From Micromonospora echinospora (GTDB lineage: Bacteria > Actinomycetota > Actinomycetes > Mycobacteriales > Micromonosporaceae), in assembly GCF_900091495.1 (NCBI RefSeq), contig NZ_LT607413.1, positions 3,038,001-3,102,000 of the forward strand: a stretch of DNA of 64,000 bases. Reading direction: 5' to 3'. A program made the position numbers and the translations under genes. The first letter of the stretch is position 1. Each line of letters opens with the position of its first letter. Positions 39,236 to 51,405 of this stretch are shown here, one piece after another. The notes below the pieces were generated by a model. The model worked only from the letters and a program-made list of their open reading frames with translations, was not told where the DNA came from and did not search any database.

Positions 39236-40468
39236 TCAGTCGTCGTTGGTGTCCGGGTCCGTTCTCCTGGTCCCCTCCGGGTTGGGCTGGACGAGGTCGC
39301 CCTCGGCCCGACGCTCCAGCACGCCCTTGTCGAGGTGACGCTCGATCAGGTCGTGGAGCACCTGCTTCGCCTCCGGGTCGTTCGCGCCGACCGGCTGACC
39401 GTCCGCCCGGACCACCAGGCAGTAGGCGATGTAGTGGCCACGTACCTGCCAGGCGACCCGGGCCGCGGCGGTGGTCAACGCCTCGGTCTCGTCGCCGGCC
39501 TCCAGGGCCAGGAACCGGCCCCGGCGCTCCTGGAGGATCTCCCGGATCCGTTCCCGGACCCGTTCGGCGGTGGCCTGGTCGGTGAGGTTCAACAGCCCGG
39601 CGGTGGCCAGGTGCTCGCCGTCCGGTGCCCGGACGGTGCCCCGGACGACCTGGTTGCAACCGAGCCGGACCAGCAGGTCGGCGAGGTCGTCGGTGGCCGC
39701 CACCGCGCAGCTCGCGCTGGAGTGGGTCTTGAGGACCTGGTACGCCGGTTGCCCGTCGGCGACGACCAGTTGCTGGCCCGGGAACACCTCCCGCGCGGTC
39801 AGCGGCAGCGGGTCGGTGTCGCGTGAGTCCAGGTCGGTCCGGGCCGGCTCCTCGGTGCGCGCCGCGTCGGGCTGGGCTGGCGGTGGGATCTGTGACTCCG
39901 ACGCCGAGTCTCGTTCCATGAACACGGCGGCGGTGCCGAGGCCGCAGATGGCCAGGAGCACCAGGACCGCCGCGCCCCCCACCACCACCTGCCACAGCCG
40001 GCCACCCATCCGGGGGACGCGTACCGTCGGGGACACCACAGCGGACGCTGCGGCCGGCTGCGTGGCGCTCTCCGCCCCGGCGGCCCGCTCCGGGTCAACA
40101 GTCTGAGCTGCGGCGGACGGTGGCGCGAAGCTCTGAGGCGCGGCGGCCTGTGGCGCGAAGGTCTGGGGCGCGACGGCCTGGGGTGCGGCGGCCTGGGGTG
40201 CGGCGGGTTCCGGGCCGATGGGCTGCGGTTCGGGCGGGGCGGCGGGAGCAGGGCTCTCCTCGGGCACCGGCATGCCCGGGGGTGGCACCGGAACGGCGGC
40301 CCGGGCCGGCTCGGCAGTCACCCGGGGGACCGGGGGCAGGTCCGGCGTCGGGAAGCGGGAGGGGGAGGGGCCGGCGGAGGCGCGTCGCGCGCGGGCCACC
40401 GACGGGTCGGCTCCGGAGTGCGGAAGCCCCTGCAATGCGTCCTCATCGGACTCGTACCGGTACACCAT
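39236..40468 (-). CDS. Single-pass membrane protein of unknown function
   Basis: 410 residues from ATG 40468. Residues 1-155 are Pro/Ala/Gln-rich and probably cytoplasmic, with an imperfect APQ-x-APQ repeat. One transmembrane helix follows (about 160-183, VVVGGAAVLVLLAICGLGTAAV). The remaining 220 residues are extracytoplasmic, containing two cysteines around positions 255 and 270 that could form a disulfide. No family was recognised. The topology resembles actinobacterial envelope proteins with a Pro-rich inner tail. GTG at codon 2 is a possible start. A five-codon frame lies just upstream. Confidence 0.65.
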   Translation of the reverse strand: MVYRYESDEDALQGLPHSGADPSVARARRASAGPSPSRFPTPDLPPVPRVTAEPARAAVPVPPPGMPVPEESPAPAAPPEPQPIGPEPAAPQAAAPQAVAPQTFAPQAAAPQSFAPPSAAAQTVDPERAAGAESATQPAAASAVVSPTVRVPRMGGRLWQVVVGGAAVLVLLAICGLGTAAVFMERDSASESQIPPPAQPDAARTEEPARTDLDSRDTDPLPLTAREVFPGQQLVVADGQPAYQVLKTHSSASCAVAATDDLADLLVRLGCNQVVRGTVRAPDGEHLATAGLLNLTDQATAERVRERIREILQERRGRFLALEAGDETEALTTAAARVAWQVRGHYIAYCLVVRADGQPVGANDPEAKQVLHDLIERHLDKGVLERRAEGDLVQPNPEGTRRTDPDTNDD

Positions 40469-40472
40469 GGCC

Positions 40473-40487
40473 TCAGATTAAGTGCAT
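40473..40487 (-). other. Possible five-codon leader frame with a TTA codon
   Basis: On the minus strand ATG CAC TTA ATC TGA is preceded by AAAGGAG and ends four bases before the ATG of the 410-residue membrane protein. TTA is the rare leucine codon read by bldA tRNA in streptomycetes. The Shine-Dalgarno spacing is short (two bases), so translation is uncertain. Confidence 0.3.
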
Positions 40488-40591
40488 TACTCCTTTCGGG
40501 GGTTAAAACGGGAAATTAGCCCTGGACGCTCCGCTCCGGACAGCAGAACGTCGGTGCCGGCCCCTCCACGCCGGTGCGGGAGAATGCGGAC

Positions 40592-41197
40592 GTGACCGGC
40601 GACCACTACTTCAGCTCCCGCCCCGCGAGCCTGCCCCAGCCGCGGCAGGTCGAGTTCTCCGTCGCCGGGCGCGACTACACCCTGGACTCCGCCGGCGGGG
40701 TCTTCTCCGCCGACCGCCTCGACCCGGGCACCGCGGTCCTGCTGCGCAAGGCCGAGCTGCCCACGCCGGAGACCGCCGGGGCGCTGCTCGACCTCGGCTG
40801 CGGATTCGGGCCGATCACCTGCGTCCTCGCCACCCACGCCCCGGCGGCGACGGTCTGGGCGGTCGACGTCAACGAGCGCGCCCGGGAACTCACCGCCGGC
40901 AACGCCGCCCGGGTCGGGGCCGCCGGACGGGTGCGGGTGGCCGCGCCGGACGATGTACCCGACGACGTCACCTTCGCCCAGCTCTGGTCCAACCCGCCGA
41001 TCCGGGTCGGCAAGGAGGAACTGCACACCCTGCTGCTGCGCTGGCTGCCCCGGCTCGCCCCGGACGGCGTCGCCTGGCTCGTGGTCGCCCGGCACCTCGG
41101 CGGCGACTCGCTGCACGGCTGGCTCACCGACCAGGGCTGGCAGGTCGTCCGGCACGCCAGTCAGAAGGGCTACCGGGTGCTCCGCGTCACCCGGTAA
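40592..41197 (+). CDS. RsmC-like class I methyltransferase
   Basis: 201 residues from GTG 40592, with GGGAGA eight bases upstream; GTG 40574 is an in-frame alternative. It begins DHYFSSRPASLPQP, has motif I LDLGCGFGP (66-74) for SAM, VDVNERA for motif II, and the catalytic NPPIRVGK (134-141). N-P-P-[FYWI] methyltransferases of this MTS/RsmC group methylate an exocyclic guanine amine, in E. coli at G1207 of 16S rRNA. The exact target here is inferred. Its neighbour is an ABC-F protein, also ribosome-associated. Confidence 0.82.
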   Translation: MTGDHYFSSRPASLPQPRQVEFSVAGRDYTLDSAGGVFSADRLDPGTAVLLRKAELPTPETAGALLDLGCGFGPITCVLATHAPAATVWAVDVNERARELTAGNAARVGAAGRVRVAAPDDVPDDVTFAQLWSNPPIRVGKEELHTLLLRWLPRLAPDGVAWLVVARHLGGDSLHGWLTDQGWQVVRHASQKGYRVLRVTR

Positions 41198-41238
41198 ATG
41201 GATGTCCCGGGCCCGTGTCGCTCGGGCAGGATGCCCGG

Positions 41239-42918
41239 GTGGGATACGTGGACGTGGCCGGGGTGGCGCACACCCTGCCGGACGGTCGGGAACTCTTCGC
41301 CGACGTGTCGTTCCGGGTCGGTGAGGGGGCCAAGGTCGCCCTGGTCGGGCCGAACGGGGCGGGCAAGACGACCCTGCTGCGGATGGTCGCCGGAGACCTG
41401 CCGGTCGCCGTCGGTGGCGTGGCCCGCGCGGGTGGGCTCGGCGTGATGCGGCAGTTCATCGGCATGATCGGAGACGACTCCACCCTCGCCGACCTGGCGC
41501 TCGGCCTCGCCCCGCCCGCGCTGCGCGACGCCGGCCGCCGGCTGGTCGAGACCGAGGCGGCGATGCGGACCGCCGAGGTGCGCGGCAAGTACAGCACCGC
41601 CGCCGGCAAGGCGCAGCTCGCGTACGCGGACGCGTTGGCCGCCTGGGGCGAGGTCGGCGGCTACGACGCGGAGGTGCTCTTCGACACCGTCGCCACCATC
41701 GTCCTCGGCCTGCCCTGGGACGCCGCCCGGGACCGTCCGGTGCGGACGCTCTCCGGCGGCCAGCAGAAACGTTTCGCCCTGGAACTGCTCCTGCGCGGCC
41801 CCGACGAGGTGCTCCTGCTCGACGAGCCGGACAACTTCCTCGACGTGCCCGGCAAACGATGGCTGGAGGCGCGGCTGCGCGAGTCCACCAAGTCCGTGCT
41901 GTACGTCTCGCACGACCGGGAACTGCTGGCCCAGACCGCCGACCGGGTGGTCGCCGTGGAGGGCGGCAGCGCCTGGGTGCACCCGGGCAGCTTCGCGACC
42001 TGGTACGACGCCCGGGTGGCCCGGCACGCCCGCCTCGACGAGCAGCGCCGCCGCTGGGACGAGGAACACCAGAAACTGCGCGAGCTGATGCTGATGTACA
42101 AGCAGAAGGCCGCGTACAACGACGGGCTGGCGTCCCGCTACCAGGCCGCGCAGACCCGGTTGCGCAAGTTCGAGGAGGCCGGGCCGCCGCCCGTACCCCC
42201 GAAGGACCAGGACATCCGGATGCGCCTGACCGGCGGGCGGACCGGCAAGCGTGCGGTGATCTGCGAGGCCCTGGAGTTGGACGGCCTGACCTACCCCTTC
42301 GACCTGGAGATCTGGTACGGCGACCGGGTCGCGGTGCTCGGCGCGAACGGCACCGGCAAGTCGCACTTCCTGCGCCTGCTGGCCCGGGGCGGCACCGACC
42401 CGGACCCGGCGAACGGTCCGGTCGACGGGGCCGCCGCGCTCGCCCCGGTCGCCCACGACGGGGTGGTCCGGCTCGGCGCCCGGGTCCGCCCCGGGCACTT
42501 CTCGCAGACCCACGACCGGCCCGAACTGATGGCCAAGACCCTCGTCGAGATCCTCTGGCGGGGTGACGAGCACCGGGCCGGCATGGACCGGCACACCGCG
42601 ATGGCCGCCCTCGGCCGGTACGAACTGGCCGGCCAGGGCGACCAGCGGTTCGGCACCCTCTCCGGTGGGCAGCAGGCCCGGTTCCTGGTGCTGCTGCTGG
42701 AGCTGTCCGGGGCGACGCTGCTGCTGCTCGACGAGCCCACCGACAACCTCGACCTGGCCAGCGCCGAGGCCCTCGAAGAGGGGTTGAAGGCGTTCGCCGG
42801 CACGGTGGTCGCGGTCACCCACGACCGCTGGTTCACCCGCACCTTCGACCGTTTCGTCCTCTTCGCCGGCGACGGCGAGGTCCGCGAGACCCCGGAACCG
42901 GTCTGGGACGTCGGCTGA
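41239..42918 (+). CDS. ABC-F family ATPase
   Basis: 559 residues from GTG 41239, with GGGCAGGA eight bases upstream; GTG 41215 is the alternative. Two ATPase domains and no membrane segment. The first has GPNGAGKT (37-44), LSGGQQKR and LLLDEPDNFLD; the second has GANGTGKS, LSGGQQARF and LLLLDEPTDNLD. The charged linker contains EEHQKLRELMLMYKQKA. ABC-F proteins act on the ribosome E site or protect against antibiotics. Which subgroup this belongs to cannot be told by eye, and housekeeping use is as likely as resistance. It lies 41 bases after the methyltransferase. Confidence 0.85.
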   Translation: MGYVDVAGVAHTLPDGRELFADVSFRVGEGAKVALVGPNGAGKTTLLRMVAGDLPVAVGGVARAGGLGVMRQFIGMIGDDSTLADLALGLAPPALRDAGRRLVETEAAMRTAEVRGKYSTAAGKAQLAYADALAAWGEVGGYDAEVLFDTVATIVLGLPWDAARDRPVRTLSGGQQKRFALELLLRGPDEVLLLDEPDNFLDVPGKRWLEARLRESTKSVLYVSHDRELLAQTADRVVAVEGGSAWVHPGSFATWYDARVARHARLDEQRRRWDEEHQKLRELMLMYKQKAAYNDGLASRYQAAQTRLRKFEEAGPPPVPPKDQDIRMRLTGGRTGKRAVICEALELDGLTYPFDLEIWYGDRVAVLGANGTGKSHFLRLLARGGTDPDPANGPVDGAAALAPVAHDGVVRLGARVRPGHFSQTHDRPELMAKTLVEILWRGDEHRAGMDRHTAMAALGRYELAGQGDQRFGTLSGGQQARFLVLLLELSGATLLLLDEPTDNLDLASAEALEEGLKAFAGTVVAVTHDRWFTRTFDRFVLFAGDGEVRETPEPVWDVG

Positions 42919-42940
42919 GCTCCAGCGGTTGCCGCGAGTG

Positions 42941-43042
42941 GGGTGGTAGCAGGGGCGGGGGTAGCTGGTAGCAGGCGTGGGGGTGGGTGGTAGCAGGGGA
43001 CCCTTGTTACCGCTTTTTGAGTAGCAGGGGACCCCTGCAACC
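42941..43042. repeat. Interspersed GC-palindrome repeat, forward copy, with degenerate flanking units
   Basis: At 42990-43042 the element reads GGTAGCAGGGGACCC, then TTGTTACCGCTTTTTGAG, then TAGCAGGGGACCCCTGC. The last part contains the palindrome GCAGGGGACCCCTGC. A nearly identical inverted copy lies at 45904-45957. Directly upstream (42941-42989) three degenerate GGTAGCAGG-type units occur between G-rich spacers. The element fills the gap between the ABC-F gene and the reductase. Confidence 0.75.
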
Positions 43043-43064
43043 ATCGCCGCATAGAGTTGATCTC

Positions 43065-44018
43065 GTGACTGAGATGACCTTCCGCCGGCTGGGCGACTCG
43101 GGGCTCGTGGTGTCCGTGGTCGGTGTCGGCTGCAACAACTTCGGCCGCAAGCTCGACCTCGCCGGGACCCGTGCGGTGGTGGACGCCGCCCTCGACGCCG
43201 GCATCAACTTCTTCGACACCGCCGACATCTACGGCCAGCCGCAGGGCGGCTCGGAGGAGATGCTCGGTGCGGCCCTGCGCGGGCGGCGCGACGACGTGGT
43301 GCTGGCCACCAAGTTCGGGATGGACATGCACGGCATGAACGGTCCGGACCACGGCGCGCGCGGTGCCCGCCGGTACGTCGCCCGCGCGGTCGAGGCGTCC
43401 CTGCGCCGACTCGGCACCGACCACATCGACCTCTACCAGATGCACGAGCCCGACCCGGGCACCCCGGTCGAGGAGACCCTCGCCGCCCTGGACGACCTGG
43501 TCCGCGCCGGCAAGGTCCGCTACCTGGGCAACTCGAACTTCAGCGGCTGGCAGATCGCCGACGCGGACTGGACCGCCCGGACCGCCGGCACGACCCGCTT
43601 CGTCAGCGCCCAGAACCACTACAGCCTGCTGGAACGTGCGGTGGAGACCGAGGTGGTGCCGGCGTGCGAGCGGTTCGGGCTCGGGCTGCTGCCGTTCTTC
43701 CCGCTCGCCGACGGCCTGCTCACCGGCAAGTACCGGCGCGGCGAGCAGCCTCCGGCGGGAAGCCGACTCTCCGGGGGCGGACGGTACGCGCAGCGGTTCG
43801 CCACCGCCGACTGGGACACCATCGAAGCCATCGGGGCGTACGCCGACCAGCGAGGGCTGACCATGCTCCAGGTGGCCATCGGTGGGCTGGCCGCCCAGCC
43901 GGCGGTCACCTCGGTGATCGCCGGGGCCACCACGCCGGAGCAGGTACGGGCCAACGCCGAGGCCGGTGCCTGGCAACCGGACGACGACGACCTGGCCGCC
44001 CTGCGCGCCCTTCTCTGA
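43065..44018 (+). CDS. Aldo/keto reductase
   Basis: 317 residues from GTG 43065 (MTEMTFRRLGDSGLVVS); ATG 43074 is an alternative. Catalytic tetrad of the AKR barrel: Asp51, Tyr56, Lys83 and His127, with the NADPH-binding end SVIAGATTPEQVRANA. It belongs to the large group of NADPH-dependent carbonyl reductases related to YghZ/KCNAB. The substrate cannot be predicted. It stands alone between an interspersed repeat and a bidirectional terminator. Confidence 0.88.
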   Translation: MTEMTFRRLGDSGLVVSVVGVGCNNFGRKLDLAGTRAVVDAALDAGINFFDTADIYGQPQGGSEEMLGAALRGRRDDVVLATKFGMDMHGMNGPDHGARGARRYVARAVEASLRRLGTDHIDLYQMHEPDPGTPVEETLAALDDLVRAGKVRYLGNSNFSGWQIADADWTARTAGTTRFVSAQNHYSLLERAVETEVVPACERFGLGLLPFFPLADGLLTGKYRRGEQPPAGSRLSGGGRYAQRFATADWDTIEAIGAYADQRGLTMLQVAIGGLAAQPAVTSVIAGATTPEQVRANAEAGAWQPDDDDLAALRALL

Positions 44019-44041
44019 CGGTCGGTCACGCACCGACCGTC
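44017..44041. terminator. Bidirectional terminator between reductase and DUF559-like gene
   Basis: GACGGTCGGT (44017-44026) and ACCGACCGTC (44032-44041) form a perfect 10-pair stem, beginning on the reductase stop codon. The genes on either side converge. The stem resembles the rpmJ-rpsM hairpin in reverse arm order. Confidence 0.7.
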
Positions 44042-44097
44042 GGAGGCGGACCCGGATGGCGGAGCAGCCGCCCGTGTCGCGCCGGCCGGCGGTCGGT

Positions 44098-45048
44098 TCA
44101 GACCAGACCGTTGACCCGTTGCGCGGGTCGTCCGCGCAGCGCGGCGGCCACCATCCGGGCGGTCCGGGCAGGGTGGCGGAGCACGTCGTCGGAGGTGCAG
44201 CGGAACACCCGCCAGCCCGCGGCGCGCAGCGCGTGGAACCGGTTCGCCTCCCGACGGAGCCACGCCGGGTCGCGGGGCGGGCCGGGTTCGTACTCGACCG
44301 CGACCCGGCGGGTGGGGTAGGCGAGGTCCACCCGGCCGACGAGCTGGCCCAGGGCGTCGCGTACGTCGTGTCGCACTGCCGGCGTGGGTAGCCCGGCGTC
44401 GAGCAGGAGCAGGCGCAGCCGGGTCTCCATCGGGGACCCGGCGAGCGGATCGGCGAGCGAGAGCACCTCCCGCAGCAGCGGCAGCCCGGGCCAGCCGGCG
44501 CGGCCGGCAGCGTACGCCCGCAGGGCGGGCAGGTCCACCACACGGTGGTGCAGCAGCGTGTCGACGGCGACCACCGCCTCGGTGCGCGGCGGCCGGCGAC
44601 CCAGGTCGAATGCCGTCCGGAGCGCGGTGGTGACCGGCAACCCGGTGTGGACGGTCAGATCGGCCTCGGGCAGGACCGAGCGGGTGACGGCCACCCGGGC
44701 GTGCGGGCGCATCCGGGCCGACCGGGGCAGCACCACGGTGACCGGCGCGTCCGGCGGCAGCAGACCGGCGCCCCACAGGTACGCCGCGCTCAGCCCGGCG
44801 ATCGCGGCGCCGGCCGGGAGCACCAGCGCCACGGCCTCGCACCACACGCGATGGTCGTCCGGTCGGTGGGCCGCCCGGTGTACGTAGACGTCCGGCAGCA
44901 GCCGCTGCCAGGCGCGTCCGCGCAGCATCGTCCAGGTGAGAAGGCCGTGGGCCACGGCGATGCTGCCGCGGAAGGGCCGGGACTCGAGACCGGGCGGAAC
45001 CTGGGGTAGGCGCGGCATCAGGACAGCATGCCGTGACCGGATGGTCAC
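44098..45048 (-). CDS. AbiEi/DUF559-like protein with weakened nuclease motif
   Basis: 316 residues from GTG 45048; ATG 45018 is an alternative. Residues about 25-160 resemble the winged-helix and linker part of AbiEi-type proteins (AHGLLTWTMLRGRAWQRLLPDVYVHRAA style). Residues about 200-300 match DUF559, a Vsr-like PD-(D/E)XK fold, with SPMETRLRLLLL and GRVDLAYPTRRVAVEYEP. The usual EYDG...H segment reads EYEPGPPRD, so the expected aspartate and histidine are missing. Activity is therefore doubtful. No toxin partner is adjacent. Domain calls are by eye. Confidence 0.65.
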   Translation of the reverse strand: MTIRSRHAVLMPRLPQVPPGLESRPFRGSIAVAHGLLTWTMLRGRAWQRLLPDVYVHRAAHRPDDHRVWCEAVALVLPAGAAIAGLSAAYLWGAGLLPPDAPVTVVLPRSARMRPHARVAVTRSVLPEADLTVHTGLPVTTALRTAFDLGRRPPRTEAVVAVDTLLHHRVVDLPALRAYAAGRAGWPGLPLLREVLSLADPLAGSPMETRLRLLLLDAGLPTPAVRHDVRDALGQLVGRVDLAYPTRRVAVEYEPGPPRDPAWLRREANRFHALRAAGWRVFRCTSDDVLRHPARTARMVAAALRGRPAQRVNGLV

Positions 45049-45140
45049 GCGCTGCCCCCAAAGGGTAATTGTGAGATTTTCTCCACTGTCGTCGGTGCGG
45101 AAGAATCACCCCGACCTGTGGAAAAACGGACATGGCTTCC

Positions 45141-45169
45141 TTGGCGGATTCCCCGATCCGTCGTACGGT
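45141..45169 (+). promoter_or_regulatory. Promoter of the thiamine operon
   Basis: TTGGCG (45141-45146) and TACGGT (45164-45169) with a 17-base spacer, ending about 15 bases before the riboswitch. Confidence 0.6.
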
Positions 45170-45183
45170 GTGGCACGCAAGTA

Positions 45184-45274
45184 ACCCACGGGAGCCCGGT
45201 GGACCGGGCTGAGAGGGGGGCTGGGAGCCCCCGACCGTCGAACCTGATCCGGGTAATGCCGGCGCAGGGAGGAG
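45184..45274 (+). promoter_or_regulatory. TPP riboswitch (THI box)
   Basis: The conserved order is intact: CACGGGAGCCC, then GGGCTGAGAGG, then ACCGTCGAACCTGATC, then GGGTAATGCCGGCGCAGGGA. The CTGAGA and AACCTGATC...GGGTAATGCC elements are the pyrimidine- and pyrophosphate-sensing motifs. The 3' closing strand runs into GGGAGGAG, the ribosome site of thiE, so thiamine pyrophosphate probably blocks translation initiation directly, with no terminator visible. Confidence 0.95.
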
Positions 45275-45281
45275 AGTTGCC

Positions 45282-45908
45282 GTGCCGTCCCTGGGACGAC
45301 TGCATCTTGTCACCGACACCCGCCCCGGGCGCGATCCGCTCGCCGTGGTCCGGGCCGCCCTCGGCGTCGCCGGCTCCGAGCTGGTGGTGCAGGTCCGGGT
45401 CGAGGACTCCGCCACCGACCGCGAGGCGTACGACCTGACCTGCCGGATCCTCGACCTGTGCCGGCCGGTCGGCGCGACGTGCCTGGTCAACGACCGGTTG
45501 CACGTGGCGCTCGCGGCCGGCGCGGCGGGCGGACACGTCGGCGCGGACGATCTGCCGGTCGACGCGGCCCGCCAGGTGCTCGGCCCCGACGCGGTGCTCG
45601 GCGCGACCGCCCGGGAACCGGTCGCCGCCGCGCGGGCGGTCGCTGCCGGGGCCGGCTACCTCGGCGTGGGTCCCTGTCACGCGACCACCACGAAGGACGG
45701 CCTGCCGGCACCGATCGGTCCGGACGGGATACGCGCGGTGGCCGACGCGGTGCCGGTGCCGGTGATCGCCATCGGCGGAGTGACCGCGGCGACGGTGCCG
45801 GCGCTGCGCGCCGCCGGGGCGTACGGGGTGGCGGTGGTCGGGGCGCTCTCCACCGCCGCCGACCCGGCCCGCGCGACGGCCGAGCTGCTCGGAGCCCTCA
45901 GGTGGTAG
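45282..45908 (+). CDS. thiE: Thiamine phosphate synthase, first copy
   Basis: 208 residues from GTG 45282. ThiE joins HMP-PP and thiazole phosphate. The barrel keeps Asn70-Asp71 (LVNDRLHVAL), HVGADDLP and the TTTK segment ending in Lys138. At the strand that normally reads QxREKD it reads QVRVED (37-42), so the usual Glu and Lys are replaced. C-terminal VIAIGGV and GVAVVGAL phosphate loops are intact. Its stop codon lies inside an interspersed repeat. A second ThiE-fold gene occurs later in the operon. Confidence 0.88.
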   Translation: MPSLGRLHLVTDTRPGRDPLAVVRAALGVAGSELVVQVRVEDSATDREAYDLTCRILDLCRPVGATCLVNDRLHVALAAGAAGGHVGADDLPVDAARQVLGPDAVLGATAREPVAAARAVAAGAGYLGVGPCHATTTKDGLPAPIGPDGIRAVADAVPVPVIAIGGVTAATVPALRAAGAYGVAVVGALSTAADPARATAELLGALRW

Positions 45909-45957
45909 CAGGGGGCCCTTGCTCATCAAAAAGCGGTAACAGGGGTCCCCTGCTTGC
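45904..45957. repeat. Interspersed GC-palindrome repeat, inverted copy
   Basis: The reverse complement matches 42990-43042 over almost its whole length, including CTGTTACCGCTTTTTGA and the GCAGGGGACCCCTG palindrome. It spans the thiE stop and the space before thiO, inside a single operon. Confidence 0.75.
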
Positions 45958-45964
45958 ACCGGAG

Positions 45965-47044
45965 GTGGCGGTGGTGGGGGGTGGAGTCGTCGGGTGGGCG
46001 ATCGCGTGGCGCTGCGCCGCGCGGGGACTGACGGTGACCGTGCACGACCCGGCGTCCGGGTCGGGGGCGTCCACCGTGGCCGCCGGGATGCTCGCCCCGG
46101 TCGCCGAGGCGTACTTCGGGGAGACCGCGCTGACCGGGCTGCTCGTCGAGTCCGCCGCCCGCTGGCCGGCATTCGCCGCCGAGCTGACCGCCGCCAGCGG
46201 CGTCGACCTCGGCTACCGCACCGAGGGCACCCTGATCGTCGGTCGCACCGGCGACGACCTGGCCGAGGTGCGCCGGCTCGGGGCGTACCAGCGGGAGCTG
46301 GGGCTGCCGATCACCGCGCTGCGCCCCAGCGGGTTGCGGGACCGTGAGCCGGCGCTCGCGCCCCGGGTGCGCGGCGGCGCGTTCGCCCCCGGCGACCACC
46401 AGGTCGACCCCCGCCGCCTGCTGCCGGCACTGCGCGCCGCCGCCGAGCGGGCCGGCGCGGTGCTGGTCGACGCCCCGGTCGGCCGGCTCGACGAGGTGGT
46501 CGCGCCGGCCGTCGTGGTCGCCGCCGGCTGCGGCACCGCCGCCCTCACCGGCCTGCCGGTCCGGCCCGTGAAGGGGCAGATCCTCCGCCTCCGCGCGCCC
46601 GGTGGCGGCCCGCCGGGCTTCCGGCACGTCGTTCGGGGGTACGTCGACGGCGAGCAGGTGTACGTCGTGCCCCGTGCCGACGGGGAGGTGGTGGTCGGGG
46701 CGACCGTCGAGGAACGGACGGATCCGGCGGTCACCGCCGGGGCGGTGCTGCGGCTGCTCCGGGCGGCCGTCGACCTGCTGCCCGAGCTGGCCGAGTACGA
46801 CCTGGTCGAGACGACCGCCGGATTCCGTCCCGGCACTCCGGACAACGCCCCGGTCGTCGGCGCGCTCCCCGGCCGGCCCGGCGTGCTGGTCGCGTCGGGC
46901 CACCACCGGCACGGCATCGTGCTCACCCCGGTCACCGCCGACCTGGTCACCGACCTGGTCACCACCGGGACCCCCGACGCGATGCTCGCCCCCTTCACCC
47001 CGGACCGGTTCGGCCCGCCCACCCGGCCGGCGACCGGTCGGTGA
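45965..47044 (+). CDS. thiO: Glycine oxidase ThiO
   Basis: 359 residues from GTG 45965 (MAVVGGGVVGWAIAW); GTG 45971 has better spacing to GGAGG at 45961-45965 but would clip the first strand. FAD-binding VVGGGVVG at the N-terminus, then the DAO-type fold with VKGQILRL, and the C-terminal GHHRHGIVLTPVTADL. ThiO oxidises glycine to the imine used in thiazole formation by ThiG. The interspersed repeat directly upstream may have altered the native start. Confidence 0.9.
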   Translation: MAVVGGGVVGWAIAWRCAARGLTVTVHDPASGSGASTVAAGMLAPVAEAYFGETALTGLLVESAARWPAFAAELTAASGVDLGYRTEGTLIVGRTGDDLAEVRRLGAYQRELGLPITALRPSGLRDREPALAPRVRGGAFAPGDHQVDPRRLLPALRAAAERAGAVLVDAPVGRLDEVVAPAVVVAAGCGTAALTGLPVRPVKGQILRLRAPGGGPPGFRHVVRGYVDGEQVYVVPRADGEVVVGATVEERTDPAVTAGAVLRLLRAAVDLLPELAEYDLVETTAGFRPGTPDNAPVVGALPGRPGVLVASGHHRHGIVLTPVTADLVTDLVTTGTPDAMLAPFTPDRFGPPTRPATGR

Positions 47045-47076
47045 CCCCACCAAGGCGTACGCGCACGGGTCCGTGA

Positions 47077-51402
<4,326 letters not shown>

Positions 51403-51405
51403 CCG

